The notes beneath the pieces were generated by a model. The model ran no database searches. It saw only the letters and a list, made by a program, of their open reading frames with translations, and had not been told where the DNA came from. From Eunapius fragilis (Eukaryota > Porifera > Demospongiae > Spongillida > Spongillidae): DNA of 64,000 nt. Location of the stretch: assembly GCA_963681505.1 (NCBI GenBank), contig OY811989.1:2052986-2116985 (forward strand). The letters are read 5' to 3'. Shown here in pieces: positions 1 through 14,100 of this stretch; position 1 is the first letter of the stretch; each line of letters starts with the position of its first letter. A program made the translations under genes and the position numbers.

Positions 1-147
1 AGTACTGCAATCCTATCTTCTCCCATATAGTTACTCCCTGTTTGAGCCCAACTCTCGCACACTAGCAGAGTATGGAGTGAGTCTTGAAAAAGCAATACTT
101 AGGGATAGTGAAGCTCAAACTTCCTCAATTTCTGCTCCCGCCAGCGC

Positions 148-525
148 TAGCCCTACCACTAGCAGCAGCAGCGCTGCCCCCGCCAGCGCTACCAGCAGCA
201 CCGCTGCCCCCGCCAGCGCTACCAGCAGCACCGCTGCCCCCACCAGCGCTACCAGCAGCACCGCTGCCCCCACCAGCGCTACCAGCAGCACCGCTGCCCC
301 CACCAGCGCTACCAGCAGCACCGCTGCCCCCACCAGCGCTACCAGCAGCACCGCTGCCCCCACCAGCGCTACCAGCAGCACCGCTGCCCCCGCCAGCGCT
401 ACCAGCAGCACCGCTGCCCCCGCCAGCGCTACCAGCAGCACCGCTGCCCCCACCAGCGCTACCAGCAGCACCGCTGCCCCCGCCAGCGCTACCAGCAGCA
501 CCGCTGCCCCCGCCACTGCTCCCCC
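148..525. repeat. 30-bp GC-rich minisatellite
   Basis: About 12 head-to-tail copies of a 30-bp unit (core gctgcccccgccagcgctac), differing mainly at one C/G-to-A position. All six frames stay open because 30 is a multiple of 3, so Ala/Pro/Ser/Thr-rich or Val/Leu/Ala-rich ORFs appear on both strands. The array is followed by a G-rich run near 583. It probably lies in a PLRG1 intron, because the downstream PLRG1 exons are not in the window. No sign of a real coding exon. Confidence 0.9.
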
Positions 526-782
526 CAATGCTGCCCCCGCCTTTTTTCCTGCCCCCGCCACCCGCATGGCCATATCCAAGACGGGGGGGGGGAGAAGAGG
601 AAGAGGAGGGAGAAGAGGCCGAGGACGTGGAACTATAATTAATTATATTAAAAACAATTATACTTATCATTATTAATTAACTATGTGTTCTATAATTTAT
701 TAATTTAATTATTAAAGTCTTATTGTAAAAGTTTATACGTTCTTTGACACGGAGAAAAAAAAAAGAAAAAAAAACTTATGAA

Positions 783-1079
783 ACAAGTATATAAAAACAT
801 TCTCTAACGAGAAAGTTGGTGGGCATATAGGATTGACAATGTTGGTGTAAAAAGCACGGAAACAAGTGTGACAGAAATGTTACTGGAAAATTGAAATAGG
901 CCTATATTTAGCCCATTTTCTCAGGCGTGCGCTGCCTAAATGTGACTGGGCTAAATATAGGCCTATTTCAATTTTCCAGTAACATTTCTGTCACACTTGT
1001 TTCCGTGCTTTTTACACCAACATTGTCAATCCTATATGCCCACCAACTTTCTCGTTAGAGAATGTTTTTATATACTTGT
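783..1079. mobile_element. 297-bp foldback (MITE-like) element
   Basis: An almost perfect inverted repeat. The left arm starts acaagtatataaaaacattc and the right arm ends with its complement; arms are about 133 bp with a spacer of about 28 bp near 917-945. No ORF is present. The target-site duplication is unclear. A 16-bp minisatellite begins at the right edge. Likely a non-autonomous DNA transposon or foldback element. Confidence 0.75.
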
Positions 1080-1322
1080 ACCTATTATGGCCTATACCTA
1101 TTGCAACCTATACCTATTATGGCCTATACCTATTATGGCCTATACCTATTATGGCCTATACCTATTATGGCCTATACCTATTATGGCCTATACCTATTAT
1201 TGCCTATACCTATTATTGCCTATACCTATTATGGCCTATATCTATTAATAACTATTACGGCCTATACCTATTATGGCCTATACCTATTATGGCCTATACC
1301 TATTACGGCCTATACCTATTTC
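1080..1322. repeat. 16-bp minisatellite (cctatacctattatgg)
   Basis: About 15 copies of cctatacctattatgg with few substitutions and one interruption near 1243-1258. It abuts the foldback element at 783-1079, whose core holds the related string aataggcctata, so the array may have grown from the element edge. Confidence 0.9.
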
Positions 1323-1833
1323 CCAGAAGTCGTGAGGTCAGGCTGTTGAAGCATACAAAGCCAAAAGGCTCATAGCGCCAGCAGAATGTGCACACCAACA
1401 TTATTTTGCTAAATGAGTGCAGTGAAGTAGCGACAGACGACAGGGGGTGGGATATATTGTTTCAAGCGTCCTGATAAAGATTCATGGCTTCAATTGAACT
1501 ACTTCTTCCAAATTATTGGGAAGCTTAAAACTGCCTAACAAAAGGCGTTACTTCTACATAGCAACCATAGCCACTAAAAGTTGAACACTTAACTACATTC
1601 CTTCAAGACCCTGTGATGTGGATCCCACTTTACAATGGCATAATGGTACTTCGATCCTTCCTAGCCAAAAACAATTTACATGCACCTCAAAATATATGCA
1701 TCCAGGATTAGGTCCAGTAATTACATGTACATAAAATGTACGAGAGGGGAGGAGGGGGGGATAATATTTAATGATTTCAAAAATGTGGCTCTTTTTACTT
1801 CTCAGGTTGCCAAGATAAGAAGGAGCGATGGAG

Positions 1834-1836
<3 letters not shown>
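1323..1836. other. Non-coding stretch, probable PLRG1 intron
   Basis: No exon, RNA gene or element was recognised. The sequence is AT-rich with scattered stops in all frames. No WD40-like exon on the minus strand could be found here. Confidence 0.5.

Positions 1837-1867
<31 letters not shown>
1837..1867. repeat. (GT)n microsatellite
   Basis: About 15 uninterrupted GT dinucleotides. Confidence 0.95.
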
Positions 1868-1868
<1 letters not shown>

Positions 1869-2123
1869 TGTAAAGGTGCATGGGTACTTAATGGCAAGTA
1901 CTTATATTCAGCTATAGAGCTATATATTCTACTCAGTATTTGCTACTGAATTCAATCACACTTAGTGTAACAATGGACCACACACATATGCAGCACACAA
2001 CCTCATACTTAGCAGGTAGATTATTAACACATTATTAATGAGCAAACTGGGATAATGAACAAAATGTGCACTGGTGTGAGCTTGCAAGCAATTGCAGGAA
2101 TACATACTGTATACCCACCTTAC

Positions 2124-5100
2124 CTTGATTGTCCTGTCATTTGATCCAGTGGCGAACCACTCGTTGCTTGGATCCATCGATATGCACCTTACCCATCCAA
2201 GATGTCCACTGATCACCTGATGTCAGGTGATGTGTACAGAGAATACAGGAAAGGTTGAAGGGAAGTGCCGAGGAGGGGAGAGGAGGAGGAGGGGAGAGGG
2301 GTAAGGGGGAGGGAGGTTCACGAGGAGGGAAGAGGGGAGAGGTTCAAAAAGGAGAAGGGGAGAGGGGTAGGTTCCATGAGAATAAAGAGATGAAGGGCCC
2401 AGCAAGGAGACAATGGGAAGGGGATAAACTTACCCTCATCAGCTTCCAAGGAGGGTGCCAACGTGGCTTGATGGTCTGAAGGGCCTTGCGAGGTACCAGC
2501 TGCTGCGTGCCTCGGCTAAGGATCATGGCCTGTGGGTGGGTGGAGGGAGGGTGTGGGTAGAGGGAGAATGTGGGTGGAGGGAGAATGTGGGTGGAGGGAG
2601 GGTGTGGGTGGAGGGAGGTTGTGGGTGGAGGGCATCAGTGGAAGCAAGCAGGTATATTGGTGTAGAGCATGGTAATGGAGAGGGGATGGGGGGGCAGGGT
2701 TGAAATGGTGTGCAATAGACAGAATAAACACCAAATGGTGTGGGCTCTATACAGGTTTGCTACGTAACAAAGGAGCTGAACGAAAGTCTTACCTGTGATG
2801 ATGGGTCACCAAGCATATCCGACACACTAGCCCCTACTGGTCTGCTCGATGTATGGAGGGAAATAAAAGGATGTGCGAAAAGGAAAATACTTAGAGCGGG
2901 CAGTACCTTCCTATCCAGCTGCTGTAACATGCAGTACCCTCATATACAGAACACCAGCTGCTGTTACATGCAGTACCCTCATATACAGAACACCAGCTGC
3001 TGTTACATGCAGTACCCTCATATACAGAACACCAGCTGCTGTTACATGCAGTACCCTCATATACAGAACACCAGCTGCTGTTACATGCAGTACCCTCATA
3101 TACAGAACACCAGCTGCTGTTACATGCAGTACCCTCATATACAGAACACCAGCTGCTATTCCATGCAGTACTGTTCAACAGCCTCAGCCGCACAATGCAA
3201 GTGCTTACGGTGGTTTGTCAGCCATGGCTGCCTCGTCTCTCACACGTTCGACTACCTCATCCGTCAGACTCCTTGGCATAACAGCTGTCTCTTTGGAGAG
3301 CTGCACACCTTCATGGGGTCAGGGTAACCACCATAAGGGTCAGGGTAACCACCATAGGGATCAGGCAGTAACACCATAGGGGTCAAGCAGTAACACCATG
3401 GGGGCCAGGCAGTAACACCACAGGGGTCATGCAGTAACAGCATTGGGGTCAGGCATGGGGGTCAGGCAGTAACACCAGTTAGTGAGCAGTCTTACCTGGT
3501 GCATTCGGATAAGGATGGCCTCCCATCACCATGACACCACTGCCACCTCCATCTAAAGGGAGGGAGAGACATAGTGCTCATCTTTGCCCAACAGAACTCG
3601 TCTTTAATCTACTTCATCCCCCCATGCTCAGCCACAGACTTTTTTGCAGGGTGAAAATATCTTAGAAGGTGTATCACGTTTTATTACTACACTTCTAGAG
3701 GAGGGACTTCAAGGTGCAGTGCCTCCTAGTTACAGGCTTGATGGGGGTGATCTCCCTAAAATTGTCCAAGAAGTTAGGTCTTTTATCCTTAAAGGATATA
3801 TGCTAGCACGTTGGGATCCTCCTGATCTCCTATTGGGTATGGGGGCATTAGTACATCCAAGACATAAAAGCCTGCCTTGGTTGAACACTGCTGATAAGAA
3901 AAGAATTGTTTGTCGGATGCACACTGAAATGATTAATACAGTTTCAGGTTTGAACATTGCAGCAGATGAAGAGGAAGCTGGTGATCCAAAGAAACCAGCA
4001 TTAAAAAGACGATTTCAATCTACCGTTTGGTCAGAAAAAGGACTTAGAGGTGGAGGGACAGGTACAAAGTGAGGAAAATCTCCACCATATACAAGATGAA
4101 TTGGAACGATACGTTACGGAAGCTGAAACGAAGACGATCCAGACCAGCATTTGCGCTAATATTATCCACCACTTTACGATCGGCTTTGTGAATGTGAATT
4201 ATGCAATGTCATGGTTGAAGCGTTTTCTACTCCCCAAGTGCATCCTTGTGTCGTCCAAGCGCAGAGGACGTCGCCATAAGCCAATGTCTATCGGGCATCA
4301 TTGCAATCTGTGGTATCAAGGACGATTTGATGTTCTTTGGGAACATGCCTACCCGTCAGACCACACCTAGTCATGGGCAGTGCAGCGCAATCATTACTGC
4401 CATATCCCTTGCCAGGGAGGGACTTTATGGCAAAGCTTGTCAAGCACTCACCTCCACACCATGGATACCGCGTGGGAATTGTTCCAAACACCCCAAGGGA
4501 ACTATGTATGTATTCAATGGTAATAATAATAGACCTGTTATGTTATGTTTGGTCACGATCAGTTCTTGTTTAGGAAATACAAAGTTTGGATCATTTAGTT
4601 GATTGACCTTAAGCCAGACCAGAAATGGAAAATTCCTCAGGACCGAGTGAGGGCACAAGATCGTGTAATGACGACCACTTTGCATTTTTTTAAACACTTT
4701 CAATCCCATAATCTACTTTCTAGTAGTTCAAGAAAAGTGTGTAATTTGAAGATAGCATTATGTGATTGGGACGGCCAAAAGCCGAAGGGTGCAAAACTTG
4801 GGAGTGGCCACAAAATTAGAGTTTTTCTGTATCTTTAGATTAGTACCTGTATTCTATTATTCGCAATATCAGTACAATACACCACATCAAACACTACGCA
4901 TCCACATCCCCCACACAGAACAATCTCTCCAACTTTGAAGTGCCCAGTCTAGCGGTCGCAGACCCAAATGGTTTACTGAAAATGGATCCTTGCAGCCCTT
5001 GACCACGGATTTCGCGGGTAATTGCTCTTTCACGGAGCTATTCGGCGCCAAAATGACGCCTTTCGTCTTCCCTTCCGACCGCACAACTTCCTCCTTGTCA

Positions 5101-8100
5101 CCAAGCCACTTCAAAGTAGAGAGTCGTTCCAATACATGCCCACCACAGGGGAATATCACCACTTCAGCCAGACACAGCATGTAGCGTGAGGTGGCCAGCC
5201 TACACGTACATATGCAATGAACTGCTAACTGTTGTTTGAAGATTCGTGCCTTCACTTCAATTGTTGACCTTGACTACAGCCAAATTATTTTTTAATTATG
5301 TTAAAAATAAAAAATAATAGCCCAGGTGGGATCTTCAGATTCTCACGTGAGCCAGCAATGCTTCTACTTCCTCAATGTGGGAGTATTTGCAGGTTGATAC
5401 ACTTGACCACAACTATCCCACTTTCTTTAGCTGCTGATGCCCTCAGTCTGTTTGATGATGAGTGTTTTGCGGAGTGTACTGCTGTAGACACTCCTCAACT
5501 TAGCTCGCATGAGCTAGCTAGCTAGGTCCCTAAACGTGTTGAGTCTGAATTAATTTTTTTAATTTTTAGAACACAAGAATGTTCAGTTATGAAAGCTGTA
5601 CAGCAGTACCTGAGCTAGTTGGTTGAGAGTATGGTGGTGGTGTAGTGAAGGGTAGGGTTGTGTGGGGACGAGGAGAAGTGTTCAATTTGGATGAGGTAGG
5701 TTCAAAGTGGGTAAGATGGGCTAATGGTGTGGGGACCACACTAGCTGTATGTGGAGGAAAGTTAGTGTGTAGCATCATCTTTGGATTAACTATTAAATAA
5801 TTTAGAACACAAAAATGTTCAGTTTCCAAGATTGTGCAGCAGTACAGTAGGTCAGTTCAATGGTGAGGTGTGGGCCACATTAACTGTATGTGGAGGTGAG
5901 GGTGGTGGTTGGAAGGGTGGTAGTGTGTCTAGTAAGGAGGTGAAGGTGTGGAGGGTAGGGAGGTGAGATAGACCTATTCGTGCTTGTGGCACAAGGTTCG
6001 TGTGCCATAAAGCTGCTGCCATCAGCTGAATAATAGATCGCCATGGTGCTTACATCACTCACATGACTGCTCTTAATGCAAGGTGCTTCTGTTAAGGCTG
6101 CTGACAAAGCAAAGCCTAAAGGCTATGCCAAGAAGTGGAGTGATGCTTAAATACTTGTTGGTTGTGCAGTACTCTAAGACATCTTTGCACCAGCTCAGTT
6201 GGATGCTATTCCTGCAGTTCCCCTCCTCTAGCTCAGTGGGATGCTATTCCTGCAGTTCCCCTCCTCCAGCTCAGTGGGATGCTATTCCTGCAGTTCCCCT
6301 CCTCTAGCTCAGCGGGATGCTATTCCTGCAGTTCCCCTCCTCTAGCTCAGTGGGATGCTATTCCTGCAGTTCCCCTCCTCTAGCTCAGTGGGATGCTATT
6401 CCTGCAGTTCCCCTCCTCTAGCTCAGTGGGATGCTATTCCTGCAGTTCCCCTCCTCTCAGTGGGATGGGATGCTATTCCTGCAGTTCGTTTATGGTGGAA
6501 GGACAAGCAGTGCAGGCAACTGTCACAAGACACCAGGGGCACCACCAACATTCAAAACTACTAGTGCAGTCACTTTCAGTAAGCCTGCACACACGTTAAA
6601 TCTTGAAGACTGGGACACATTTCTTGACACATTTCTTGAGGACTATGTTTAATTATTGCATGGTATTCTTAGAAACCATTTTGGGATGTGCTTTGTTTCA
6701 TACACTCATCACTTCAGATGCAGTGCACTGACTGTTAATGTTTTTCAATGCTATTATTACATAAAACAATGTCTGACCAATTTTATAACATGTCAGGCCA
6801 AATATTGTAATTGACATTGTGTCAGGACAATTTTGGAATGTTCTCCTGTAAGTGGAGGTGGTCTGTTGGTGATGGGAGGGTATGGTAATGGTGGGTTCTT
6901 GAATGTCGTTAGGTATTTGATGGTCGGGCATGGCGCATGGGACCATCATATCACAGGGTCCATGGAGACATGCACTTTGGGAGCAGGCAGTGTGGTCTGC
7001 CAACATCACTGACCTAGTGAGCAACTGAACATTGTGTAGCATCTCTGTCCCTGCGTGTGTAGCTACCCCACACTACTACACGCACATATGATATGCATCC
7101 ACACTCTCAGCGTGCACACACGTGCGCGCTTCAACAACTCGAGGTACGCGCACACACTAAGCGTCTCCATCGCATTCGTGCGCACCACGTACGCAGACGT
7201 TAGTGCGTCGTGTGCACTTATTACTTGACAGCTGTACAGGCATCCTTCCTTGGTCCTTCCTTGCACTCAAGGTCACCTGTGCAATTGATTCAGATCACGA
7301 CTGAAACTCGGGTGCTCTATCTGATGGGTTGGCAGAAAGGCCGGGGTTGAAGAGATATAGGTCCTTCTCTCAGCTTACTAATCAATCTTGCCAAATGAGA
7401 GCTTATTAGTAGCACTGATGTGAGCACTCTTCCAACCCTCATCAAAATGTCTGGTGCGCCACATTTGGATACACTCTGGAGCCCCAGTAGGTATATTTCT
7501 TGTTTTGCACTAAATTCATACATAGCTTCAAAACAAACAAGCACCCATTTGGCTGGCTGGCTACTAATCACATGTACCAGGACCAAGTGCAGTCATCACC
7601 CCCAAGTCTGCTACCACCATGCATCACAACCTCGGGCCCCCTCAGCAATTACACGAGGAGGCTCCAGAGTGACCAGGGGTATGGACTCACCATCTCTCAG
7701 GGCTCAAACATTGTGGGCAAACACAACAGTTAACCATTCTTCTGGGGAGAGCTCCAGTATGAAGTACCAGAGCTCTAAATGCATATTCTCGTGGGTTTTC
7801 CACACAGAAGGTGGTATTGAGCAAGGAAAAGGGCTTAGCAGACGCAAGGTGGGAGGTCTGTTGATGCTTGTATACTCTCGTGGCCACTCCATGCCTTTTC
7901 CTTGCAGCTCCCAGTTATTCATTATCAGAACACTTAATGTTCCACACCAGCTTCAGGCAACTACACAGAAATGTTCATCACAACTACTGCAACAAGATCC
8001 TTTCCACATGTATACTGCTCCACCGAGAAGCACACTCCCTCCAATGCTCCCCAGTTGCTTGGCAGGGTCCTTCTCAAAGAGGAGGAGTGTTCATTTTGGA

Positions 8101-11100
8101 TGAGGTAGGTTCAAAGTGCTAATGGTGTGGGGACCACACTAGCTGTATGTGGAGGAAAGTTAGTGTGTAGCATCTTTGGATTAACTATTAAATAATTTAG
8201 AACACAAAAATGTTCAGTTTCCAAGATTGTGCAGCAGTACAGTAGGTCAGTTCAAAGTGGGTGAGTTTGGCTGATGGTGAAGTGTATTTTATAACATGTC
8301 AGGCCAAATATTGTAATTGACATTGTGTCAGGACAATTTTGGAATATCATCCTGTAAGTGGAGGTGGTATGGTGGTGAAGGGAGGGTATGGTGATGGTGG
8401 GCTCTTCAATGTGAAGTGGATCCTTCTCTAAGAGGAGTGTTCATGTTGAATGAGGTGTAGGTTCAAAGTGGGTAAGATGGGCTAATGATGTGGGGACCAC
8501 ACTAGCTGTATGTGGAGAGAAGTTAGTGTATGTCGGTGGTTGGAAGGGTGACGTGTAAAGACAAGGCAAGGTGTGTGTGATGTGTTCTACACCTTAGTAG
8601 ATGAAATTATACAGTGGAAGAAAACTGAGGTCCACCAAACATCTAAAAAGAAAAAGGCCTGTTCTCTTTCATGAAGAACCTCCCACACCCTTTTTGTTCA
8701 CTTTTAATTTGCATTTACTCATTCATTCATCATGTATCAGTCCAACATTCAATCTTGCCATTCCCATCAGTGCATCTGATAATATCTATGTGTGTGGTGT
8801 CTATAGGTATATATATATAATATATATGTATAGGTATGTGTGTTGGTAAACATATGTATGCATGTGTGAGTGTATATACATGGAACAGAAGAGGGGTTAA
8901 TACAGAAACCACACTCACACATCATCCAGTTGTTGGTACAAGCACACCCACACATTTACACATATGTATGAGAGTGAGCACATGTTTCTTCACCTTAGAA
9001 ACATCAAAGCCTAGCTAAGCCACCCCATATATAGATAACCATCTAATCTGAACTGCTGTATCCCTCTCATCAAAGGACTGTAAACCAAAAAAATCCATTG
9101 GCTAGATGTGCCATGGCCTTCATTTTTATGAGAGAGCTGTATCTTCCACAGTTGTATGCGGCTGGAAACTAAGTCTATAATTAGATTGCATCATTCTAAA
9201 AAGATGCCTCCAGTGCTCAGAGATGGGCGGGCGTTGACCCAGGCCTTGTACACACAATATTGTAGTAGACATTGCGTCAGGACTATTACCCAGTAAGTGG
9301 AGGTGGTATGGTGGTGAAGGGTATGGTGATGGTCGGCTCTTCAATGTGAAGCAGAATCACACTGCTCTAATATGAGTGCATGCACTACAGGAGGTGCTGT
9401 CACAGCCAAAAACAAACTTTTCGTTGTTGTACAACCTGTCATCACATTCACAGCCACCACATTTAGGTCAGACACCCCAGTCTCAGCTACATGTAACACA
9501 TTCTCACTCATCACCCCCAAGTCTGCAGCCATCATGCACCACAACCTCAGACCCCCTCAGCAATTACACGAGGAGGCTCCAGAGAGACCAGGGTTTGGAC
9601 TCACCATCTCTCAGGGCTCAAACATTGTGGACAAACACAACAGCTGTGGATAGTTAACCATTCTTCTGGGGAGAGCTGTGGTATGAAGTACCAGAGCTCT
9701 AAATGTATGTTCCCGTGGGTTTTCCACACAGAAGGTGGTATTGAGCAAGGAAGAGGACTTAGCAGACGCAAGGTGGGAGGTCTGTTGACGCTTGTATACT
9801 CTCGTGGCCACTCCATGCCTTTTCCTTGCAACTCCCAGTTATTCATTCTCAGAACTCTTAATGTTCCACACCAGCTTCAGGCAACTACACAGAAATTTTC
9901 ATCACAACTACTGCGACGAGATCCCTTCCACATGTATACTGCTCCACCGAGAAGCACACTCCCTCCAATGCTCCCCAGTTGCTTGGCAGGGTCCTTCCCA
10001 AAGAGGAGAAGTGTTCATTTTGAATGAGGTAGGTTCAAAGTGGGTGATGGGCTAATGATGTGGGGGCTACACTAGCTGTATGTGGAGAGAAGTTAGTGTA
10101 TGTCGGTGGTTGGAAGGGTGACGTGTATTGTAAGGAGGTGAAGGTGTTCTGAGCCACTGAACATTGTGTAGCATCATCTTTGGATTAACTATTCTTTTTC
10201 ATTTAGAACACAAAAATGTTCAGTTTCCAAGATTGTGCAGCAGTACAGTAGGTCAGTTCAAAGTGGGTGAGTTTGGCTGATGGTGAGGCATATTTTATAC
10301 CATGTCAGGCCAAATATTGTAGTAGACATTGCGTCAGGACAATATTGTTCAATGTGATGCGGATCCTTCTCTAAGACAAGGAGTGTTCATGTTGAATGAG
10401 GTACATGTAGGTTCAAAGTGGGTAAGATGGGCTAATGGTGTGGGGACCACACTAGCTGTATGTGGAGGAAAGGCAGTGTGTAGCATCTTTGGATTAACTA
10501 TTAATTTAGAACACAAAAATGTTCAGTTTCCAAGATTGTGCAGCATACTGTAGGTCAGTTCAAAGTGGGTGAGGTTGGCTGATGGTGAAGTGTATTTTAT
10601 ACCATGTCAGGCCAAATATTTTAGTAGACATTGCGTCAAGACTATTATGGAATATTACCCAGTCAGTGGAGGTATCCCCAAGTCTGCAGCCATCATGCAT
10701 CACAACCTCGGACCCCCTCAGCAATTACACGAGGAGGCTCCAGAGGTTTGGACTCGCCATCTCTCCGGGCTCAAACATTGTGGACAAACATGACAGCTGT
10801 TGATAGTTAACCATTCTTCTGGGGAGAGCTGTGGTATGAAGTACCAGAGCTCTAAATGCATGTTCTCGTGTGTTTTCCACACAGAAGGTGGTATTGAGCA
10901 AGGAAGAGGGCTTAGCAGACGCCAGGTGGCAGGTCTGTTGATGCTTGTATACTCTCGTGGCCACTCCATGCCTTTTCCTTGCAGCTCCCAGTTATTCATT
11001 CTTAGAACACTTAATGTTCCACACCAGCTTCAGGCAACTACACAGAAATGTTCATCACAACTACTGCAACAAGATCCTTTCCACATGTATACTGCTCCAC

Positions 11101-14100
11101 CGAGAAGCACACTCCCTCCAATGCTCCCCAGTTGCTTGGCAGGATCCTTCTCAAAGACAAGGAGTGTTCAATTTGGATGAGGTAGGTTCAATATGCTAAT
11201 GGTGTGGGGGCCACACTAGCTGTATGTGGAGGACAGTTAGTGTGCATCATCATCTTTGGATTAACTATTAAATAATTTAGAACACAAAAATGTTCAGTTT
11301 CCAAGATTGTGCAGCATACAGTAGGTCAGTTCAAAGTGGGTGAGTTTGGCTGATGGTGAGGCATATTTTATAACATGTCAGGCCAAATATTGTAATTGGC
11401 ATTGTGTCAAGACAATATTGGAATATTACCCAGTAAGTGGAGGTGGTATGGTGGTGAAGGGAGGGTATGGTGATGGTGGGCTCTTCAATGTGAAGCGGAT
11501 CCTTCTCAAAGACAAGGAGTGTTCATTTTGGATGAGGTAGGTTCAATATGCTACTGGTGTGGGGGCCACACTAGCTGTACGTGGAGAGAAGTTAGTGTAT
11601 GTAGGTGGTTGGAAGGGTGATGTGTATTGTAAGGAGGTGAAGGTGTTCTGAGCCACTGAACATTGTGTAGCATCATCTTTGGATTAACTATTCTTTTTCA
11701 TTTAGAACACAAAAATGTTCAGTTTCCAAGATTGTGCAGCATACAGTAGGTCAGTTCAAAGTGGGTGAGGTTGCCTGATGGTGAGGTGTATTTTATAACA
11801 TGTCAGGCCAAATATTGTAATTGACATTGTGTCAGGACAATATTGGAATATTACCCAGTAAGTGGAGGTGGTATGGTGGTGATGGGAGGGTATGGTGATG
11901 GTGGGCTCTTCAAGTGAAGCGGATCCTTCTCAAAGACAAGGTGTGTTCATTTTGGATGAGGTAGGTTCAAAGTGGGTGAGATGGGCTAATGGTGTGGGGA
12001 CCACACTAGCTGTATGTGGAGGAAAGTTAGTGTGTAGCATCATCTTTGGATTAACTATTAAATAATTTTAGAGCACAAAAATGTTCAGTTTCCAAGATTG
12101 TGCAGCAGTAAAGTAGGTCAGTTCAAAGTGGGTGAGGTTGGCTGATGGTGAAGTGTATTTTATACCATGTCAGGCCAAATATTGTAATAGACATTGCGTC
12201 AGGACAATATTGGAATATTACCCAGTAAGTGGAGGTGGTATGGTGGTGAAGGGAGGGCATGGTGATGGTGGGCTCTTCAATGTGAAGCAGAATCACACTG
12301 CTCTAATATGAGTGCATGCACTACAGGAGGTGCTGCCACAGCCAAAAACAAACTTTTCGTTGTTGTACAACCTGCCATCACATTCACAGCCACCACATTT
12401 AGGTCAGACACCCCAGTCTCAGCTACATGTAACACATTCTCAGTCATCACCCCCGAGTCTATAGCCACCATGCACCACTACCTCAGACCCCCTCAGCTAA
12501 TTACACGTGGAGGCTCCAGAGGTTTGGACTCACCATCTCTCAGGGCTCAAACATTGCGGACAAACATGACAGCTGTGGATAGTTAACCATTCTTCTGGTG
12601 ACAGCTGTGGTACATGTATGAAGTACCAGAGCTCTGAATGCATGTTCCCGTGGGTTTTCCACACAGAAGGTGGTATTGAGCAAGGAAGAGGGCTTAACAG
12701 ACGCCAGGTGGGAGGTCTGTTGATGCTTGTATACTCTCGTGGCCACTCCATGCCTTTTCCTTGCAGCTCCCAGTTATTCATTCTTAGAACACTTAATGTT
12801 CCACACCAGCTTCAGGCAACTACACAGAAATGTTCATCACAACTACTGCAACAAGATCCTTTCCACATGTATACTGCTCCACCGAGAAGCACACTCCCTC
12901 CAATGCTCCCCAGTTGCTTGGCAGGATCCTTCTCAAAGACAAGGAGTGTTCAATTTGGATGAGGTAGGTTCAATATGCTAATGGTGTGGGGGCCACACTA
13001 GCTGTATGTGGAGGACAGTTAGTGTGCATCATCATCTTTGGATTAACTATTAAATAATTTAGAACACAAAAATGTTCAGTTTCCAAGATTGTGCAGCATA
13101 CAGTAGGTCAGTTCAAAGTGGGTGAGTTTGGCTGATGGTGAGGCATATTTTATAACATGTCAGGCCAAATATTGTAATTGGCATTGTGTCAAGACAATAT
13201 TGGAATATTACCCAGTAAGTGGAGGTGGTATGGTGGTGAAGGGAGGGTATGGTGATGGTGGGCTCTTCAATGTGAAGCGGATCCTTCTCAAAGACAAGGA
13301 GTGTTCATTTTGGATGAGGTAGGTTCAATATGCTACTGGTGTGGGGGCCACACTAGCTGTACGTGGAGAGAAGTTAGTGTATGTAGGTGGTTGGAAGGGT
13401 GATGTGTATTGTAAGGAGGTGAAGGTGTTCTGAGCCACTGAACATTGTGTAGCATCATCTTTGGATTAACTATTCTTTTTCATTTAGAACACAAAAATGT
13501 TCAGTTTCCAAGATTGTGCAGCAGTACAGTAGGTCAGTTCAAAGTGGGTGAGTTTGGCTGATGGTGAGGTGTATTTTATAACATGTCAGGCCAAATATTG
13601 TAATTGACATTGCGTCAGGACAATATTGGAATATTACCCAGTAAGTGGAGGTGGTATGGTGGTGATGGGAGGGTATGGTGATGGTGGGCTCTTCAAGTGA
13701 AGCGGATCCTTCTCAAAGACAAGGTGTGTTCATTTTGGATGAGGTAGGTTCAAAGTGGGTGAGATGGGCTAATGGTGTGGGGACCACACTAGCTGTATGT
13801 GGAGGAAAGTTAGTGTGTAGCATCATCTTTGGATTAACTATTAAATAATTTTAGAGCACAAAAATGTTCAGTTTCCAAGATTGTGCAGCAGTAAAGTAGG
13901 TCAGTTCAAAGTGGGTGAGGTTGGCTGATGGTGAAGTGTATTTTATACCATGTCAGGCCAAATATTGTAATAGACATTGCGTCAGGACAATATTGGAATA
14001 TTACCCAGTAAGTGGAGGTGGTATGGTGGTGAAGGGAGGGTATGGTGATGGTGGGCTCTTCAATGTGAAGCAGAATCACACTGCTCTAATATGAGTGCAT

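Noticed and set aside
77-676. Long Ala/Pro/Ser/Thr-rich ORFs on both strands
   Set aside because: They come from a 30-bp minisatellite that keeps all frames open; no start context, splice site or non-repetitive domain supports a protein.
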